Notes: a model not told the origin generated them from the sequence alone. Shown: positions 1 through 7,952, counted from the first letter of the stretch. The stretch: 64,000 nucleotides of DNA from Ornithinicoccus halotolerans (GCF_009602535.1 NZ_WIQI01000003.1:1-64000), one strand, 5' to 3'. A program made the numbers and translations.

Positions 1-78
1 GCCCTTCTCGTCCTCGGGGCACTGGTAGTTGATGACGTGGGTGACGTTCTCGACGTCGATGCCGCGGGCGGCGAGGGG
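1..78 (-). other. Fragment of a DEAD-box RNA helicase (motif V region)
   Basis: Read on the minus strand in the frame whose last codon is at positions 1-3, these bases encode LAARGIDVENVTHVINY followed by QCPEDEKG. This matches the motif V region of DEAD-box helicases, which continues into the HRIGRTGR motif in complete proteins. Nothing upstream resembles the rest of a helicase: the bases to the right belong to tatB in another frame. It is therefore an 80-base orphan piece. It may be a chimeric contig edge, a misassembly or a real rearrangement breakpoint. The helicase identity is clear; its origin is not. Confidence 0.7.
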
Positions 79-403
79 CGGCGCCACCCGACTCCGCGGC
101 CGGAGGGGTGGGAACCGCTGGAGCGGAGTCGCCCTGCTGCCCACTACCGGGCGTGGTGAGCGCCTCCCGGACGATGCGCCGGGGGTCGTACTGGCGCGGG
201 TCCAGCTGCTGCCAGTCGATCTCGTCGAAGGCCGGGCCCATCTCGCGGCGGAGCTGGCCCTTGGCGCCCTCGGCCATGTCGCGCAGCGAGCGCACCAGCT
301 GAGCGAGCTTCGCGGCATACTCCGGCAGCCGGTCGGGACCGAGCAGCAGGATCGCCAGCAGGCCCAGCAGCAGCAGCTCGCCGCCGTGCAGGTTGCCGAT
401 CAC
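76..403 (-). CDS. tatB: Sec-independent (twin-arginine) translocase subunit TatB, C-terminus disrupted
   Basis: Start GTG at 403 preceded by GGGGAG seven bases upstream. The protein opens with a short hydrophobic helix (about residues 9-21), then the Tat motif GPDRLPEYAAKL, an amphipathic helix and a Pro/Ala-rich tail, as in actinobacterial TatB. TatB works with TatC in recognising folded twin-arginine substrates at the membrane. It lies 52 bases after htrA, in the order sigE-htrA-tatB known from mycobacteria. No stop codon is reached before the window edge: the frame runs into DNA that encodes a helicase fragment in another frame, so the true 3' end is missing or replaced. Identity is firm; the end coordinate is an estimate. 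Confidence 0.8.
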
Positions 404-455
404 GACGCCGCTCCCCGCCGCCGCGGTCGGCCGGTCGCGCCGGCACGCCGGCTGC

Positions 456-1592
456 TCATTGCGAGGACCCCTGCAGGGTGACCTCGACCGTGCGCTCGGT
501 GCCGTCCTCGCCGCGCACGGTGAGCTCCACGACGTCCCCCACGGAGTAGGACCGCAGCACCACGATCAGGTGCCTGCTGTCGTCGATGCGCTGCTCGTCG
601 ATCGCCAGGATGACCTCGCCGGGCTCGATGCCGGCCTGGTCGGCCGGCCCGCCCGGCACGACCGGCTGGTCGCCGCTGGTGGACTCCGGCAGCACCCGGG
701 CCCCCTGCCCGGTGTAGCTGAGGTCCACGAGCACGCCGATCACCGGGTGCTGGCTCTGGCCGGTCTCGATGAGCTGGTCGGCGGTGCGCCGGACCTGGTT
801 GGAGGGGATCGCGAAACCCAGCCCGATGCTGCCCGACCGGGTGATGCCGTCCGGGAGCTGGGCGATCGCGGAGTTGACGCCGACCACCCGGCCGCGGTGG
901 TCAAGCAGCGGGCCGCCGGAGTTGCCCGGGTTGATCGCCGCGTCGGTCTGGATGGCGTTGATGTAGGACGGGTTCTGCGGGTCGCCGGCGCTGACCGGCC
1001 GGTCCCGTGCCGACACGATGCCGGAGGTGACTGTGCTGTCCAGCCCCAGCGGCGCCCCCACCGCGACGACGGGCTCACCCACCTCGAGCCGGTCGGAGTC
1101 CCCGAACGGCAGCGCCGGCAGCCCCCCGACGTCCACCCGCAGCACCGCGATGTCGTAGGAGGTGTCCTGGCCGACCACCTCGGCGTCGTGGACGCTGTCG
1201 TCGGCGAACTCGACGGTCAGCCCCTCGGCGCCGGCGCCGGAGACCACGTGGGCGTTGGTGACGATGTAGCCGTCCTCGCGGATGACGAACCCCGACCCGA
1301 CACCGGCCGCCCGGCCCTCCCCGGCCGAGATGAGCACCACCGACGGCAGCGAGGTGCGGGCGATCTCGGTGACCGGTGCCACATCGCCGCCGCCGCCGCT
1401 GCTGGCGCTCCCCACGGCCATCGGCTCCACGACCTCCGGGCTGTCACCGCCGGCGAGCCGCCAGCCCAGGTAGCTGCCGAGCAGTCCGCCCACGATCCCC
1501 AGCAGCAGGGCGAGCAGCAGCACGAGCGCCACGCCCGCCGCGATGAGGCCGCCGCGGCGGCGCGTGGCAGCCTTGACGGGAACCAGGGTCAT
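456..1592 (-). CDS. htrA: HtrA-family serine protease with PDZ domain
   Basis: 378 residues. A basic N-terminus is followed by one membrane helix (about 15-45), so the body should face the cell exterior. The trypsin-like domain carries the triad His115 (VTNAHVV), Asp147 (SYDIAVL) and Ser225 (NPGNSGGP). A PDZ domain occupies about residues 285-370. Members degrade or refold misfolded envelope proteins. The gene starts 18 bases after sigE stops and precedes tatB, the mycobacterial envelope-stress layout, so co-expression with sigE is likely. It is shorter than M. tuberculosis HtrA because the N-terminal cytoplasmic part is brief. Confidence 0.93.
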   Translation of the reverse strand: MTLVPVKAATRRRGGLIAAGVALVLLLALLLGIVGGLLGSYLGWRLAGGDSPEVVEPMAVGSASSGGGGDVAPVTEIARTSLPSVVLISAGEGRAAGVGSGFVIREDGYIVTNAHVVSGAGAEGLTVEFADDSVHDAEVVGQDTSYDIAVLRVDVGGLPALPFGDSDRLEVGEPVVAVGAPLGLDSTVTSGIVSARDRPVSAGDPQNPSYINAIQTDAAINPGNSGGPLLDHRGRVVGVNSAIAQLPDGITRSGSIGLGFAIPSNQVRRTADQLIETGQSQHPVIGVLVDLSYTGQGARVLPESTSGDQPVVPGGPADQAGIEPGEVILAIDEQRIDDSRHLIVVLRSYSVGDVVELTVRGEDGTERTVEVTLQGSSQ

Positions 1593-1610
1593 GGCCCTGA
1601 TTGTGCCTGA

Positions 1611-2249
1611 TCAGCCGAGTGCGGTGGCCGGGCGGGCCGGGCGCGGCACGCCCCGAGGCCGGTCGCCGGCGGTGGCCTCCTGCCCGGACCTGGCGGGGGC
1701 CCGGTGCGCGAGCGCGCGGCGGAGCTGGGCCCGGCCACGGTGGATGCGGGAGCGCACCGTCCCGAGCTTGATCCCCAGGGTCTGCGCGACCTCCTCGTAG
1801 CTGAGCCCCTCGATGTCGCTGAGGACCACGGCGGCCCGGAACTGCGGGGCGAGCGCGGCCAGCGCCTGCTGCACGTCGTCGTCGAGGTGGGCCAGGTCGA
1901 AGGCCTCCTCCGGCCCGGGCTCGCGGCTGCGTAGCCGGGCGGCGGCCTCCTCGCCGAGGGCGTCGAACCGGATCCGCTGCTTGCGGCGGGCGCGGTCCAG
2001 GAAGAGGTTGGTCGTGATGCGGTGCAGCCACCCCTCGAAGGTGCCGGGCCGGTAGCTGTCCAGGGACCGGAAGACCCGGACGAACACGTCGTGGGTGAGG
2101 TCCTCGGCGTCGTGGGGGTTGCCGGTCAGCCGGTAGGCCAGCCGGTACACCCGGGCGGAGTGCTCGCGCACCACGTCCTCCCAGGACGGGGGCTGCCACT
2201 CCGGCGTGCCCGCGGCCACCCCGGCTGGCTGCTGCTGGGTCCCTGCCAC
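1611..2249 (-). CDS. sigE: ECF RNA polymerase sigma factor, SigE type
   Basis: Sigma-70 region 2 ([19 protein letters not shown], then FVRVFRSL and [17 protein letters not shown]) and region 4 ([19 protein letters not shown], then [17 protein letters not shown]) are both complete. They closely resemble mycobacterial SigE, which directs the envelope and oxidative stress response. The start is uncertain. GTG 2249 is chosen because a -10-like CACCCT lies six bases upstream; GTG 2219 and the longer frame to 2315 are alternatives, and the longest would overlap the divergent methyltransferase. The usual anti-sigma gene rseA is absent: htrA follows after 18 bases. A perfect 27-bp palindrome covers the proposed start. 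Confidence 0.9.
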   Translation of the reverse strand: MAGTQQQPAGVAAGTPEWQPPSWEDVVREHSARVYRLAYRLTGNPHDAEDLTHDVFVRVFRSLDSYRPGTFEGWLHRITTNLFLDRARRKQRIRFDALGEEAAARLRSREPGPEEAFDLAHLDDDVQQALAALAPQFRAAVVLSDIEGLSYEEVAQTLGIKLGTVRSRIHRGRAQLRRALAHRAPARSGQEATAGDRPRGVPRPARPATALG

Positions 2250-2267
2250 CCTGCCAGGGTGGCAGGG
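2241..2267. promoter_or_regulatory. Perfect 27-bp palindrome at the sigE start / divergent promoter
   Basis: Two 13-base arms (CCCTGCCACCCTG and its exact complement) flank one central base. The palindrome covers the proposed sigE start codon and its -10-like hexamer, and is centred about 60 bases upstream of the methyltransferase start. It could be an operator for both divergent genes or an mRNA hairpin that limits sigE translation. The regulator is unknown. Confidence 0.55.
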
Positions 2268-2300
2268 CTTCCTGGGAGATCGCTGACAGCAGGGCGGCAG

Positions 2301-2306
2301 TAGGGT
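2301..2306 (+). promoter_or_regulatory. -10 element for a leaderless methyltransferase mRNA
   Basis: TAGGGT fits TANNNT and lies seven bases before ATG 2314, with no ribosome binding site between. Transcription should begin at or next to the start codon. Confidence 0.5.
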
Positions 2307-2313
2307 GGGGCGC

Positions 2314-2946
2314 ATGTCAGCAGCGAAACTGGCCTCCTGGTCCTACGCCGAGGAGTTCGTCACCCCCACCGAGGTCATCGAGCGGGCCGCCGCTCGCGGC
2401 ACCGAGCTGGGTTGCGTGCCGGTCCATCCCGGAGTGGGTGCCGCGCTGCGGCTGCTCGCGGCCTCGGTCCGCGCCTCCCACGTCGTGGAGATCGGCACCG
2501 GCGCCGGGACCTCGGGGTTGTGGCTGCTGGAGGGCATGGCCCCCGACGGCATCCTGACCACGATCGACATCTCGGCCGAGAACCAGCGCGCGGCGAAGGA
2601 GGCGTTCGCCGCCGCGGGGGTGCCCACGCAGCGCACCCGGGTCATCGCCGGCGACGCCGGCCAGGTGGTGGGCCGGCTGACCGACGGCGGCTACGACCTG
2701 GTCCTCGTCGACGCCGACAAGGAGAGCTACCCGGTCTACGTGGAGCAGGCGCTGCGGCTGCTGCGGCCGGGAGGGGTGCTGGCGATGGACAACATGCTCT
2801 GGCACGACCGGGTCGCCGACCCCGCGGCCCGGGACGAGACCACGACGCTGCTGCGCGACCTGGGCAAGCAGCTGCGTGAGGACGAGCGGCTGGTCCCCGC
2901 GCTGCTGCCGGTGGGCGACGGGCTGTTCGCCGCGGTCCGCCGCTGA
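2314..2946 (+). CDS. SAM-dependent O-methyltransferase (Rv1220c type)
   Basis: 210 residues of the class I catechol/caffeoyl-CoA O-methyltransferase family. The SAM-binding motif [15 protein letters not shown] and the metal-site stretch [19 protein letters not shown] are present, as is [12 protein letters not shown] near the end. ATG 2314 is preferred to GTG 2305 because a TANNNT hexamer lies seven bases upstream. It is divergent from sigE, exactly as Rv1220c is in M. tuberculosis. The substrate is unknown. Confidence 0.9.
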   Translation: MSAAKLASWSYAEEFVTPTEVIERAAARGTELGCVPVHPGVGAALRLLAASVRASHVVEIGTGAGTSGLWLLEGMAPDGILTTIDISAENQRAAKEAFAAAGVPTQRTRVIAGDAGQVVGRLTDGGYDLVLVDADKESYPVYVEQALRLLRPGGVLAMDNMLWHDRVADPAARDETTTLLRDLGKQLREDERLVPALLPVGDGLFAAVRR

Positions 2947-2952
2947 ACGGCC

Positions 2953-2985
2953 GACGCCCCGCCGGCCGGTGGCCAGCAGGGCGTC
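2953..2985. terminator. Weak bidirectional hairpin
   Basis: Seven-base arms GACGCCC/GGGCGTC with a GC-rich interior, between the convergent methyltransferase and DUF3117 genes. There is no T-run. Position suggests a terminator, but the stem is short. Confidence 0.35.
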
Positions 2986-3000
2986 GACACCGTGGGCGGG

Positions 3001-3168
3001 TCAGCCCAGGCAGTCCTTGATGGCGTCGCCGAGCGCGCCGGCCTCCTCGGCGTTCATCTCCACCACGAGGCGGCCGCCGCCCTCGAGCGGCATGCGCAGC
3101 ACGATGCCGCGCCCTTCCTTGGTCACTTCGAGGGGGCCGTCCCCGGTACGAGGCTTCATGGCTGCCAT
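3001..3168 (-). CDS. DUF3117 family small protein (Rv1211 type)
   Basis: 55 residues, beginning MAAMKPRTGDGPLEVTKEGR and containing RMPLEGGGRLVVEMN then EEAGALGDAIKDCLG. This matches the length and sequence of the actinobacterial DUF3117 family. ATG 3168 has a GAAGGG-type ribosome binding site six bases upstream. Function is unknown. In M. tuberculosis the homologue Rv1211 adjoins tagA; here four genes separate it from the tag operon. It is divergent from the PaaX-type regulator. Confidence 0.9.
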   Translation of the reverse strand: MAAMKPRTGDGPLEVTKEGRGIVLRMPLEGGGRLVVEMNAEEAGALGDAIKDCLG

Positions 3169-3286
3169 GCTGAACCCTTCCTGTGGCGCGGTTGCCGCGG
3201 CTGCCGGCGCGGATCCGCGTCGGCTGACTGCTCATCTCCGGCGCCATTATCCCCCTCGGCTCCGACGGGACCGAACCCGGCTCCGG

Positions 3287-3292
3287 CACACT
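3287..3292 (+). promoter_or_regulatory. -10-like element for a leaderless PaaX-type regulator mRNA
   Basis: CACACT keeps the A at position 2 and the T at position 6 of a -10 hexamer and lies six bases before GTG 3299. No ribosome binding site is present. Confidence 0.4.
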
Positions 3293-3298
3293 GGGCCC

Positions 3299-4114
3299 GT
3301 GCACGCCAGATCCGCGGTCTTCGACCTCTACGGGGACCACCTGTCGGCCCGCGGGTACCAGGCGCCGGTCGGGGCGGTGGTGACGCTGCTGGCGGCGGTG
3401 GGCGTCTCCGGGTCCGCGGCCCGGACCGCGATCTCCCGGCTGGTGGCCCAGGGCTGGCTGGAGCCGACCACGGCCGGGGGCGTACGCGGCTACCGGGCCT
3501 CGGCGGCCGCCCGCACCCGGCTGTCCACCACCCACGCGCGGGTCTACCGTCGCGAGCCGCGGGACTGGGACGGCCGGTGGCGGCTGCTGGTGACCTCTCC
3601 CCCGGGGGACCGGGCGGCACGGGACCGGCTGGCGGCGACGCTGGGGTTCCTGGGCTACGGCCGGTTGGCGCCGCACACCTGGGTCTCGCCGTGGCCGCAC
3701 CCGGAGCGGCACGCCGCGCTGCAGGCGCTGGGCGCACGGTGGGAGGAGCTGACCGCCGAGCACGACGGCGACCCGGTGGGGCTGGCCCGCCGGGTGTGGG
3801 ACCTGTCGGCGCTGGCGGCGCGCTACGAGGACTTCGCCAGGCGGGCCGAGCCGCTCCGGCCGCTCGGCCCCGCCACCGACCCGGGGACCGCCTACCGGGA
3901 GCGGACGCTGCTGGTGCACGAGTGGCGCACCTTCCTGTTCGCCGACCCGGACCTGCCGTCGGCGGTGCTGCCGCCGGCCTGGCCCGGCACCCGGGCCCGG
4001 GCGCTGTTCCTGGAGGTGGCGGACACGCTGCTGCCACCGGCGCGTACATTCGTCGACCAGAGCCTGGCTCGTGCCGCGGGCCGGCGGGAGGAGGACACCG
4101 ATGACCCCAGCTGA
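3299..4114 (+). CDS. PaaX-family transcriptional repressor
   Basis: 271 residues with the PaaX layout. An N-terminal winged helix (about 15-75, VSGSAARTAISRLVAQGWLE) is followed by the central DWDGRWRLLVTSPPGDRA segment and the C-terminal block with AYRERTLLVHEWRTFLF. PaaX represses phenylacetate catabolism and responds to phenylacetyl-CoA in the studied members. GTG 3299 is supported by the hexamer six bases upstream and by homology starting immediately. It overlaps the downstream enoyl-CoA hydratase by 14 bases, so the two are probably translated together. No other paa genes are visible in the window. Confidence 0.88.
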   Translation: MHARSAVFDLYGDHLSARGYQAPVGAVVTLLAAVGVSGSAARTAISRLVAQGWLEPTTAGGVRGYRASAAARTRLSTTHARVYRREPRDWDGRWRLLVTSPPGDRAARDRLAATLGFLGYGRLAPHTWVSPWPHPERHAALQALGARWEELTAEHDGDPVGLARRVWDLSALAARYEDFARRAEPLRPLGPATDPGTAYRERTLLVHEWRTFLFADPDLPSAVLPPAWPGTRARALFLEVADTLLPPARTFVDQSLARAAGRREEDTDDPS

Positions 4115-4943
4115 GGCGCAGCAGCACCCGGCCGTCCGGACCGACCCGGCGGACCCGGCCGCGCCGGTCGTCGTCGAGCGCGACGACGCCGTGGCCACCG
4201 TGCGGTTCGCCCGTCCGGATGCGATGAACTCCCTGGACACCGCCACCAAGGAGGCGCTGCTGGCCGCGCTGCGGCAGGTGGCCGAGGACGAGGCGGTCCG
4301 CTGCGTGGTGCTCACCGGTACCGGCCGGGCGTTCTGCGTGGGCCAGGACCTGCGTGAGCACGCCGAGGCGCTGCAGGCCCGCGACTACTCCCTCGGCAGC
4401 ACCGTGACCGAGCACTACAACCCGGTCGTGCGGCTGCTCGCCGGCATGGACAAGCCGGTCGTGGCGGCCGTCAACGGGGTAGCGGCCGGGGCGGGGGCGG
4501 CGTTCGCCTTCGCCGCCGACCTGCGGGTGGTGGCCTCCTCAGCCGGGTTCAACCTGGCGTTCGCGGCGATCGGCCTGTCCTGCGACTCCGGCACCTCGTG
4601 GTCGCTGCCGCGGCTGGTCGGCACCGCCCGCGCCAAGGAGCTGCTGCTGCGCCCGCGGACGGTGCCGGCCCAGGAGGCGCTGGAGCTGGGGCTGGCGACC
4701 GAGGTGGTGCCCGACGAGGGGCTGCCGGCCCGGGCGGCCGAGGTCGCCGCCGAGCTGGCCGCGGGCCCCACCCGCGCCTACGGCGCGATCCGGCGGGCGG
4801 TGCTGCACTCGGCCGGCACCGGGCTGGACGCGGCGCTGGAGCAGGAGGCGCAGCTGATGGCCAGCACCGGCGCCACCCAGGACCACCAGGACGCGGTCAC
4901 CGCGTTCCTCGGCAAGCAGCAGCCGGCGTTCCGGGGCCGCTGA
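4101..4943 (+). CDS. Enoyl-CoA hydratase/isomerase, PaaG-like
   Basis: 280 residues of the crotonase fold. The oxyanion-hole segments are AFCVGQDLREHAEAL and AVNGVAAGAGAAFAFAADL. The stretch CDSGTSWSLPRLVGTARAKE keeps the Asp and context typical of PaaG-type isomerases rather than the Glu of classical hydratases. ATG 4101 follows GGAGGAGG and lies inside the end of the PaaX-like gene. The pairing suggests an acyl-CoA step of phenylacetate or related aromatic-acid breakdown, possibly epoxyphenylacetyl-CoA isomerisation. A general fatty-acid hydratase remains possible. Confidence 0.85.
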   Translation: MTPAEAQQHPAVRTDPADPAAPVVVERDDAVATVRFARPDAMNSLDTATKEALLAALRQVAEDEAVRCVVLTGTGRAFCVGQDLREHAEALQARDYSLGSTVTEHYNPVVRLLAGMDKPVVAAVNGVAAGAGAAFAFAADLRVVASSAGFNLAFAAIGLSCDSGTSWSLPRLVGTARAKELLLRPRTVPAQEALELGLATEVVPDEGLPARAAEVAAELAAGPTRAYGAIRRAVLHSAGTGLDAALEQEAQLMASTGATQDHQDAVTAFLGKQQPAFRGR

Positions 4944-4956
4944 CGAGGCGGGACGG

Positions 4957-6192
4957 CTACGGGGGGTCGTCGCGGGGCGGCTCGAACCGGAACAGCTCCC
5001 AGCTCCACCACACCTGCCAGCCCACGAAGAGCGCCACCAGCACGCCGGTCCGCACCCACAGCAGCCAGGGCGGCTGCCGCCACCCGGACCCGCCCGGCCG
5101 GTCCGCGCTGCCGGTGGCGCGCCCGCCGCCCACCAGCAGCAGCGGGACGGGGAACAGCAGCAGCAGGTACCGGTAGAGGCTCGTCCACGGGTCCAGCACC
5201 GCCGCCAGGTAGAGCGGGTAGGCCAGGCTCCAGGCCCGCAGCGCGGGCCCCAGGCCGCGGGCCCACGGGCCGAGCACCGCGACCGCCAGCAGCGCCGCTC
5301 CCCCGACGAGCAGCACCGGACCCAGCATGGGCCCGGCCAGCTCCTGCACCCGGTGCAGCGTCGGCGCGAACGGCACCACCTGGTCGCCGGCACGCCAGGC
5401 CCCCATGGTCTCGGTGTAGGCGTCGGCCTGCCCGGTGCCCAGCCAGGCGATCCCGGGCCACAGCAGCCCGGAGGCGCCGCAGGCCGCCAGCGCCACCAGC
5501 ATCCGGCCCGCCTCCCCGGGGGTGACCGGCTGCTCGCGGTGCCGCCGCGCCCGCCGCAGCGCGAGCGCGAGCGCGACCAGCCCGAGCGGCAGCGCGATCG
5601 GCCGCGCCAAACCGGTGACCAGGGCCGCTGCCCCGGCCGCGAGCCAGCGCTCGCGGCCGAGGAACCACAGCACCACGACCAGCAGCGCCAGCGCCAGCGA
5701 CTCGGTGTAGGCCACCTGCAGCGTCGGCGAGGCCGGGAACGTGGCCACCAGCAGCACCCCGGCCAGCGCCGGCGCCGGGCCCACCCGCTCCCGCAGCAGC
5801 AGCGCGAGCAGCGCCGCGGCCGCGTACCCGAGGGCGGTGGCCAGCAGCGGGGCGACGACGGCGAACGGGAGCCCGGTCAGCACCATCAGCACCCGGGCCG
5901 CCAGCGGGAACACCGGGTAGAACGCCCAGGCGTTCTGCCGGGCCGCGCCGGTCTCGTCCCGCGGCACGTGGTCGGGGTAGCCCTCGGTGGCGATCCGCTG
6001 GTACCACTGGCCGTCCCACAGCGTCGCGACGTCGAAGTAGCGCGGGTAGCCGTCGGTGAAGATCGACGGGTGCTGCTCGGCGTGCGTGATCCACAGCAGG
6101 ATGCCGGTCGTGACCAGCCGCGCCAGCGTCCAGCCGACGAGCACGGCGACCCAGAACCGGCGGCCGGCCAGCCAGTCGTGCCGCCCGCTCAC
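4957..6192 (-). CDS. Multi-pass membrane mannosyltransferase (PIG-V-like)
   Basis: 411 residues with about ten hydrophobic segments. The extracytoplasmic loop after the first helix carries YFDVATLWDGQWYQRIATEG, the conserved WDG..WY..IA motif of PIG-V/Mannosyl_trans2 polyprenol-dependent glycosyltransferases. The protein probably adds sugar to a lipid or cell-wall acceptor; the acceptor is unknown. GTG 6192 overlaps the tag stop codon by four bases (GTGA), so it is translationally coupled as the last gene of the DivIVA-like/tag/mannosyltransferase operon. It is convergent with the hydratase, 13 bases away. Confidence 0.8.
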   Translation of the reverse strand: MSGRHDWLAGRRFWVAVLVGWTLARLVTTGILLWITHAEQHPSIFTDGYPRYFDVATLWDGQWYQRIATEGYPDHVPRDETGAARQNAWAFYPVFPLAARVLMVLTGLPFAVVAPLLATALGYAAAALLALLLRERVGPAPALAGVLLVATFPASPTLQVAYTESLALALLVVVLWFLGRERWLAAGAAALVTGLARPIALPLGLVALALALRRARRHREQPVTPGEAGRMLVALAACGASGLLWPGIAWLGTGQADAYTETMGAWRAGDQVVPFAPTLHRVQELAGPMLGPVLLVGGAALLAVAVLGPWARGLGPALRAWSLAYPLYLAAVLDPWTSLYRYLLLLFPVPLLLVGGGRATGSADRPGGSGWRQPPWLLWVRTGVLVALFVGWQVWWSWELFRFEPPRDDPP

Positions 6193-6770
6193 GCGGCGCG
6201 ACTGCGGTGGCAGCCCACCAGGTGGTCGTCGACCAGGCCGCAGGCCTGCATCGCGGCGTACACCGTGACCGGCCCCAGGTGGGCGAACCCGTAGCCGCGC
6301 AGCTGCGCGGCCAGCTCGGTGGAGGCGCGGGTGCGGGACGGCACCTGCTCCACGCTGGCCGGACGTGGCCGCTCCGGGTCGGCGTAGGACCAGACCAGGG
6401 CATCCAGCCCGCCGTGCTCGCGCAGCGCCAGCGTGGCGCGGGCGTTGCCGATGGTGGCCTCGATCTTGCGGCGGTTGCGCACGATGCCGGCGTCGGCCAG
6501 CAGCCGCTCGACGTCTCCCGCGGTGAAGGCGGCGACCCGCTCCGGGTCGAAACCGGCGAACGCCTCCCGGAACGCGGGCCGCTTGCGCAGGATCGTCAGC
6601 CAGGACAGCCCGGACTGGAACGCCTCCAGGCACAGTCGCTCCAGCAGCGGCTGCTCCCCGCGCACCGGCCGTCCCCACTCCTCGTCGTGGTAGCGGCGGT
6701 ACAGGGGGTCCTGCAGTCCCGGCCACGGGCAGCGCGCCACCCCGTCGGGCCCGGTCGTCGCACCGGTCAC
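6189..6770 (-). CDS. tag: DNA-3-methyladenine glycosylase I
   Basis: 193 residues. It removes 3-methyladenine from alkylated DNA as the first step of base excision repair. The family's opening block CPWPGLQDPLYRRYHDEEWG and the SGLSWLTILRKRPAFREAF core are present. Zinc ligands fall at Cys14, His28, His183 and Cys187, the spacing of E. coli Tag. The GTG start overlaps the upstream DivIVA-like stop (GTGA), and its own stop overlaps the mannosyltransferase start. M. tuberculosis keeps the same neighbourhood (Rv1205-Rv1211). Confidence 0.95.
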   Translation of the reverse strand: MTGATTGPDGVARCPWPGLQDPLYRRYHDEEWGRPVRGEQPLLERLCLEAFQSGLSWLTILRKRPAFREAFAGFDPERVAAFTAGDVERLLADAGIVRNRRKIEATIGNARATLALREHGGLDALVWSYADPERPRPASVEQVPSRTRASTELAAQLRGYGFAHLGPVTVYAAMQACGLVDDHLVGCHRSRAA

Positions 6771-7087
6771 CGCGGCTCCGCCTCGGGTGCGCCCGGCCCG
6801 GCCTCGCGGTGCTCGCCGCGCAGCCGGGCGATCTCGGCGTCCCGCTCAGCGAGCTCGTGCTGCAGCCGCTCCAGCAGCGCGTCCACCTGCGACATCCGGT
6901 AGCCGCGCAGCGCCAGGTCGAACCGCGCCTGCGCCAGGTCCTCGGCGCGGACCGACCCGGACGGGGGCGGTGGGGCGGACTCGGTCGTCACCGGCGGCGG
7001 GACACCGGGCACCGGCAGCCGGCCGGCCAGCGCCGCCAGCGCGAGCCCGGCCAGCAGCACCGCGAGCAGGAGCAGCAGGAGCACCAC
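6767..7087 (-). CDS. Small membrane protein with DivIVA-like domain
   Basis: 106 residues. A strongly hydrophobic N-terminal helix (about 2-22) is followed by a Pro-rich linker and a segment FDLALRGYRMSQVDALLERL that matches the DivIVA-domain consensus. A short coiled coil and an acidic end follow. Such proteins are placed near division or growth sites; no direct function can be claimed here. Two GTG codons stand in tandem at 7087 and 7084. A -10-like CACCAT six bases upstream suggests a leaderless start. It corresponds in position to Rv1209 beside tagA. Confidence 0.8.
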   Translation of the reverse strand: MVLLLLLLAVLLAGLALAALAGRLPVPGVPPPVTTESAPPPPSGSVRAEDLAQARFDLALRGYRMSQVDALLERLQHELAERDAEIARLRGEHREAGPGAPEAEPR

Positions 7088-7111
7088 GGCACGATGGTGC
7101 CACGTCGAGGG

Positions 7112-7945
7112 TCAGCTGCTGGTGCGCGCCTGCTGGATGTGGTGCACCGCCTCGTCGACGTCGTCGGTCAGCCGCACCAGCTGCAGGTCCCGCTCGCTGA
7201 TGGTGGCGTGCTCCAGCAGCGTGCCGCGGACCCACTCCAGCAGCGGTCCCCAGAAGTCGCTGCCCAGCAGCACGATCGGGAACCGGGTGACCTTGCCGGT
7301 CTGCACCAGGGTGATCGCCTCGAACAGCTCGTCGAGGGTGCCGAACCCGCCCGGCAGCACCACGAACCCGGAGGCGTACTTGACGAACATGGTCTTGCGG
7401 GCGAAGAAGTACCGGAAGTTAATCCCGAGGTTGACGTAGGGGTTCAGCCCGGCCTCGAACGGCAGCTCGATGCCGAGTCCCACGCTGGTACCCCCGGCCT
7501 CGCTGGCCCCCTTGTTGGCCGCCTCCATCGTCCCCGGGCCGCCGCCGGTGATGACGGCGTAGCCGGCCGCGACCAGCGCCTGACCCAGCTGCTCCGCCAT
7601 GGTGTAGGCGGGGGTGCCTGGGCCGGTGCGGGCGGACCCGAACACGCTGACCGCGTCCCCCACGTCGGCCAGCGCCCCGAACCCCTCGACGAACTCCGCC
7701 TGGATCCGCAGCACCCGCCACGGGTCGGTGTGCACCCAGTCGGCCGGTCCCCGCTCGTCCAGCAGGTGCTGGTCGGTCGTGCTGGCCGGCACCTTGCGTC
7801 CGCGCAGCGTCACCGGCCCCTTGTGGTAGTCGCCGGGGCGACCGGTGAACGGTGCCGGGTCACCGGGGCGCTGCCCCTCCGGCGGCTCGCTGAGCGGGCG
7901 GTCGGGCCGCGGTACGTCGGGGGTCTGCCGGGAGGACTGACTCAC
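7112..7945 (-). CDS. LOG family protein (TIGR00730, Rossmann fold)
   Basis: 277 residues from GTG 7945. The two family signatures are present: VITGGGPGTMEAANKGA and VVLPGGFGTLDELFEA, which holds the PGGxGTxxE motif. LOG enzymes release free cytokinin bases from nucleotide 5'-monophosphates by hydrolysis; the bacterial physiological substrate is often unknown. The start is chosen because TAGGTT lies seven bases upstream. The longer frame would run past the divergent gene starting at 8014. In M. tuberculosis the homologue Rv1205 also lies near tagA. Confidence 0.9.
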   Translation of the reverse strand: MSQSSRQTPDVPRPDRPLSEPPEGQRPGDPAPFTGRPGDYHKGPVTLRGRKVPASTTDQHLLDERGPADWVHTDPWRVLRIQAEFVEGFGALADVGDAVSVFGSARTGPGTPAYTMAEQLGQALVAAGYAVITGGGPGTMEAANKGASEAGGTSVGLGIELPFEAGLNPYVNLGINFRYFFARKTMFVKYASGFVVLPGGFGTLDELFEAITLVQTGKVTRFPIVLLGSDFWGPLLEWVRGTLLEHATISERDLQLVRLTDDVDEAVHHIQQARTSS

Positions 7946-7952
7946 CCTGCCG

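Noticed and set aside
6193-6726. N-terminal extension of the mannosyltransferase frame to 6726
   Set aside because: It overlaps tag in another frame with low-complexity residues. The real start is GTG 6192, in a GTGA overlap with tag.
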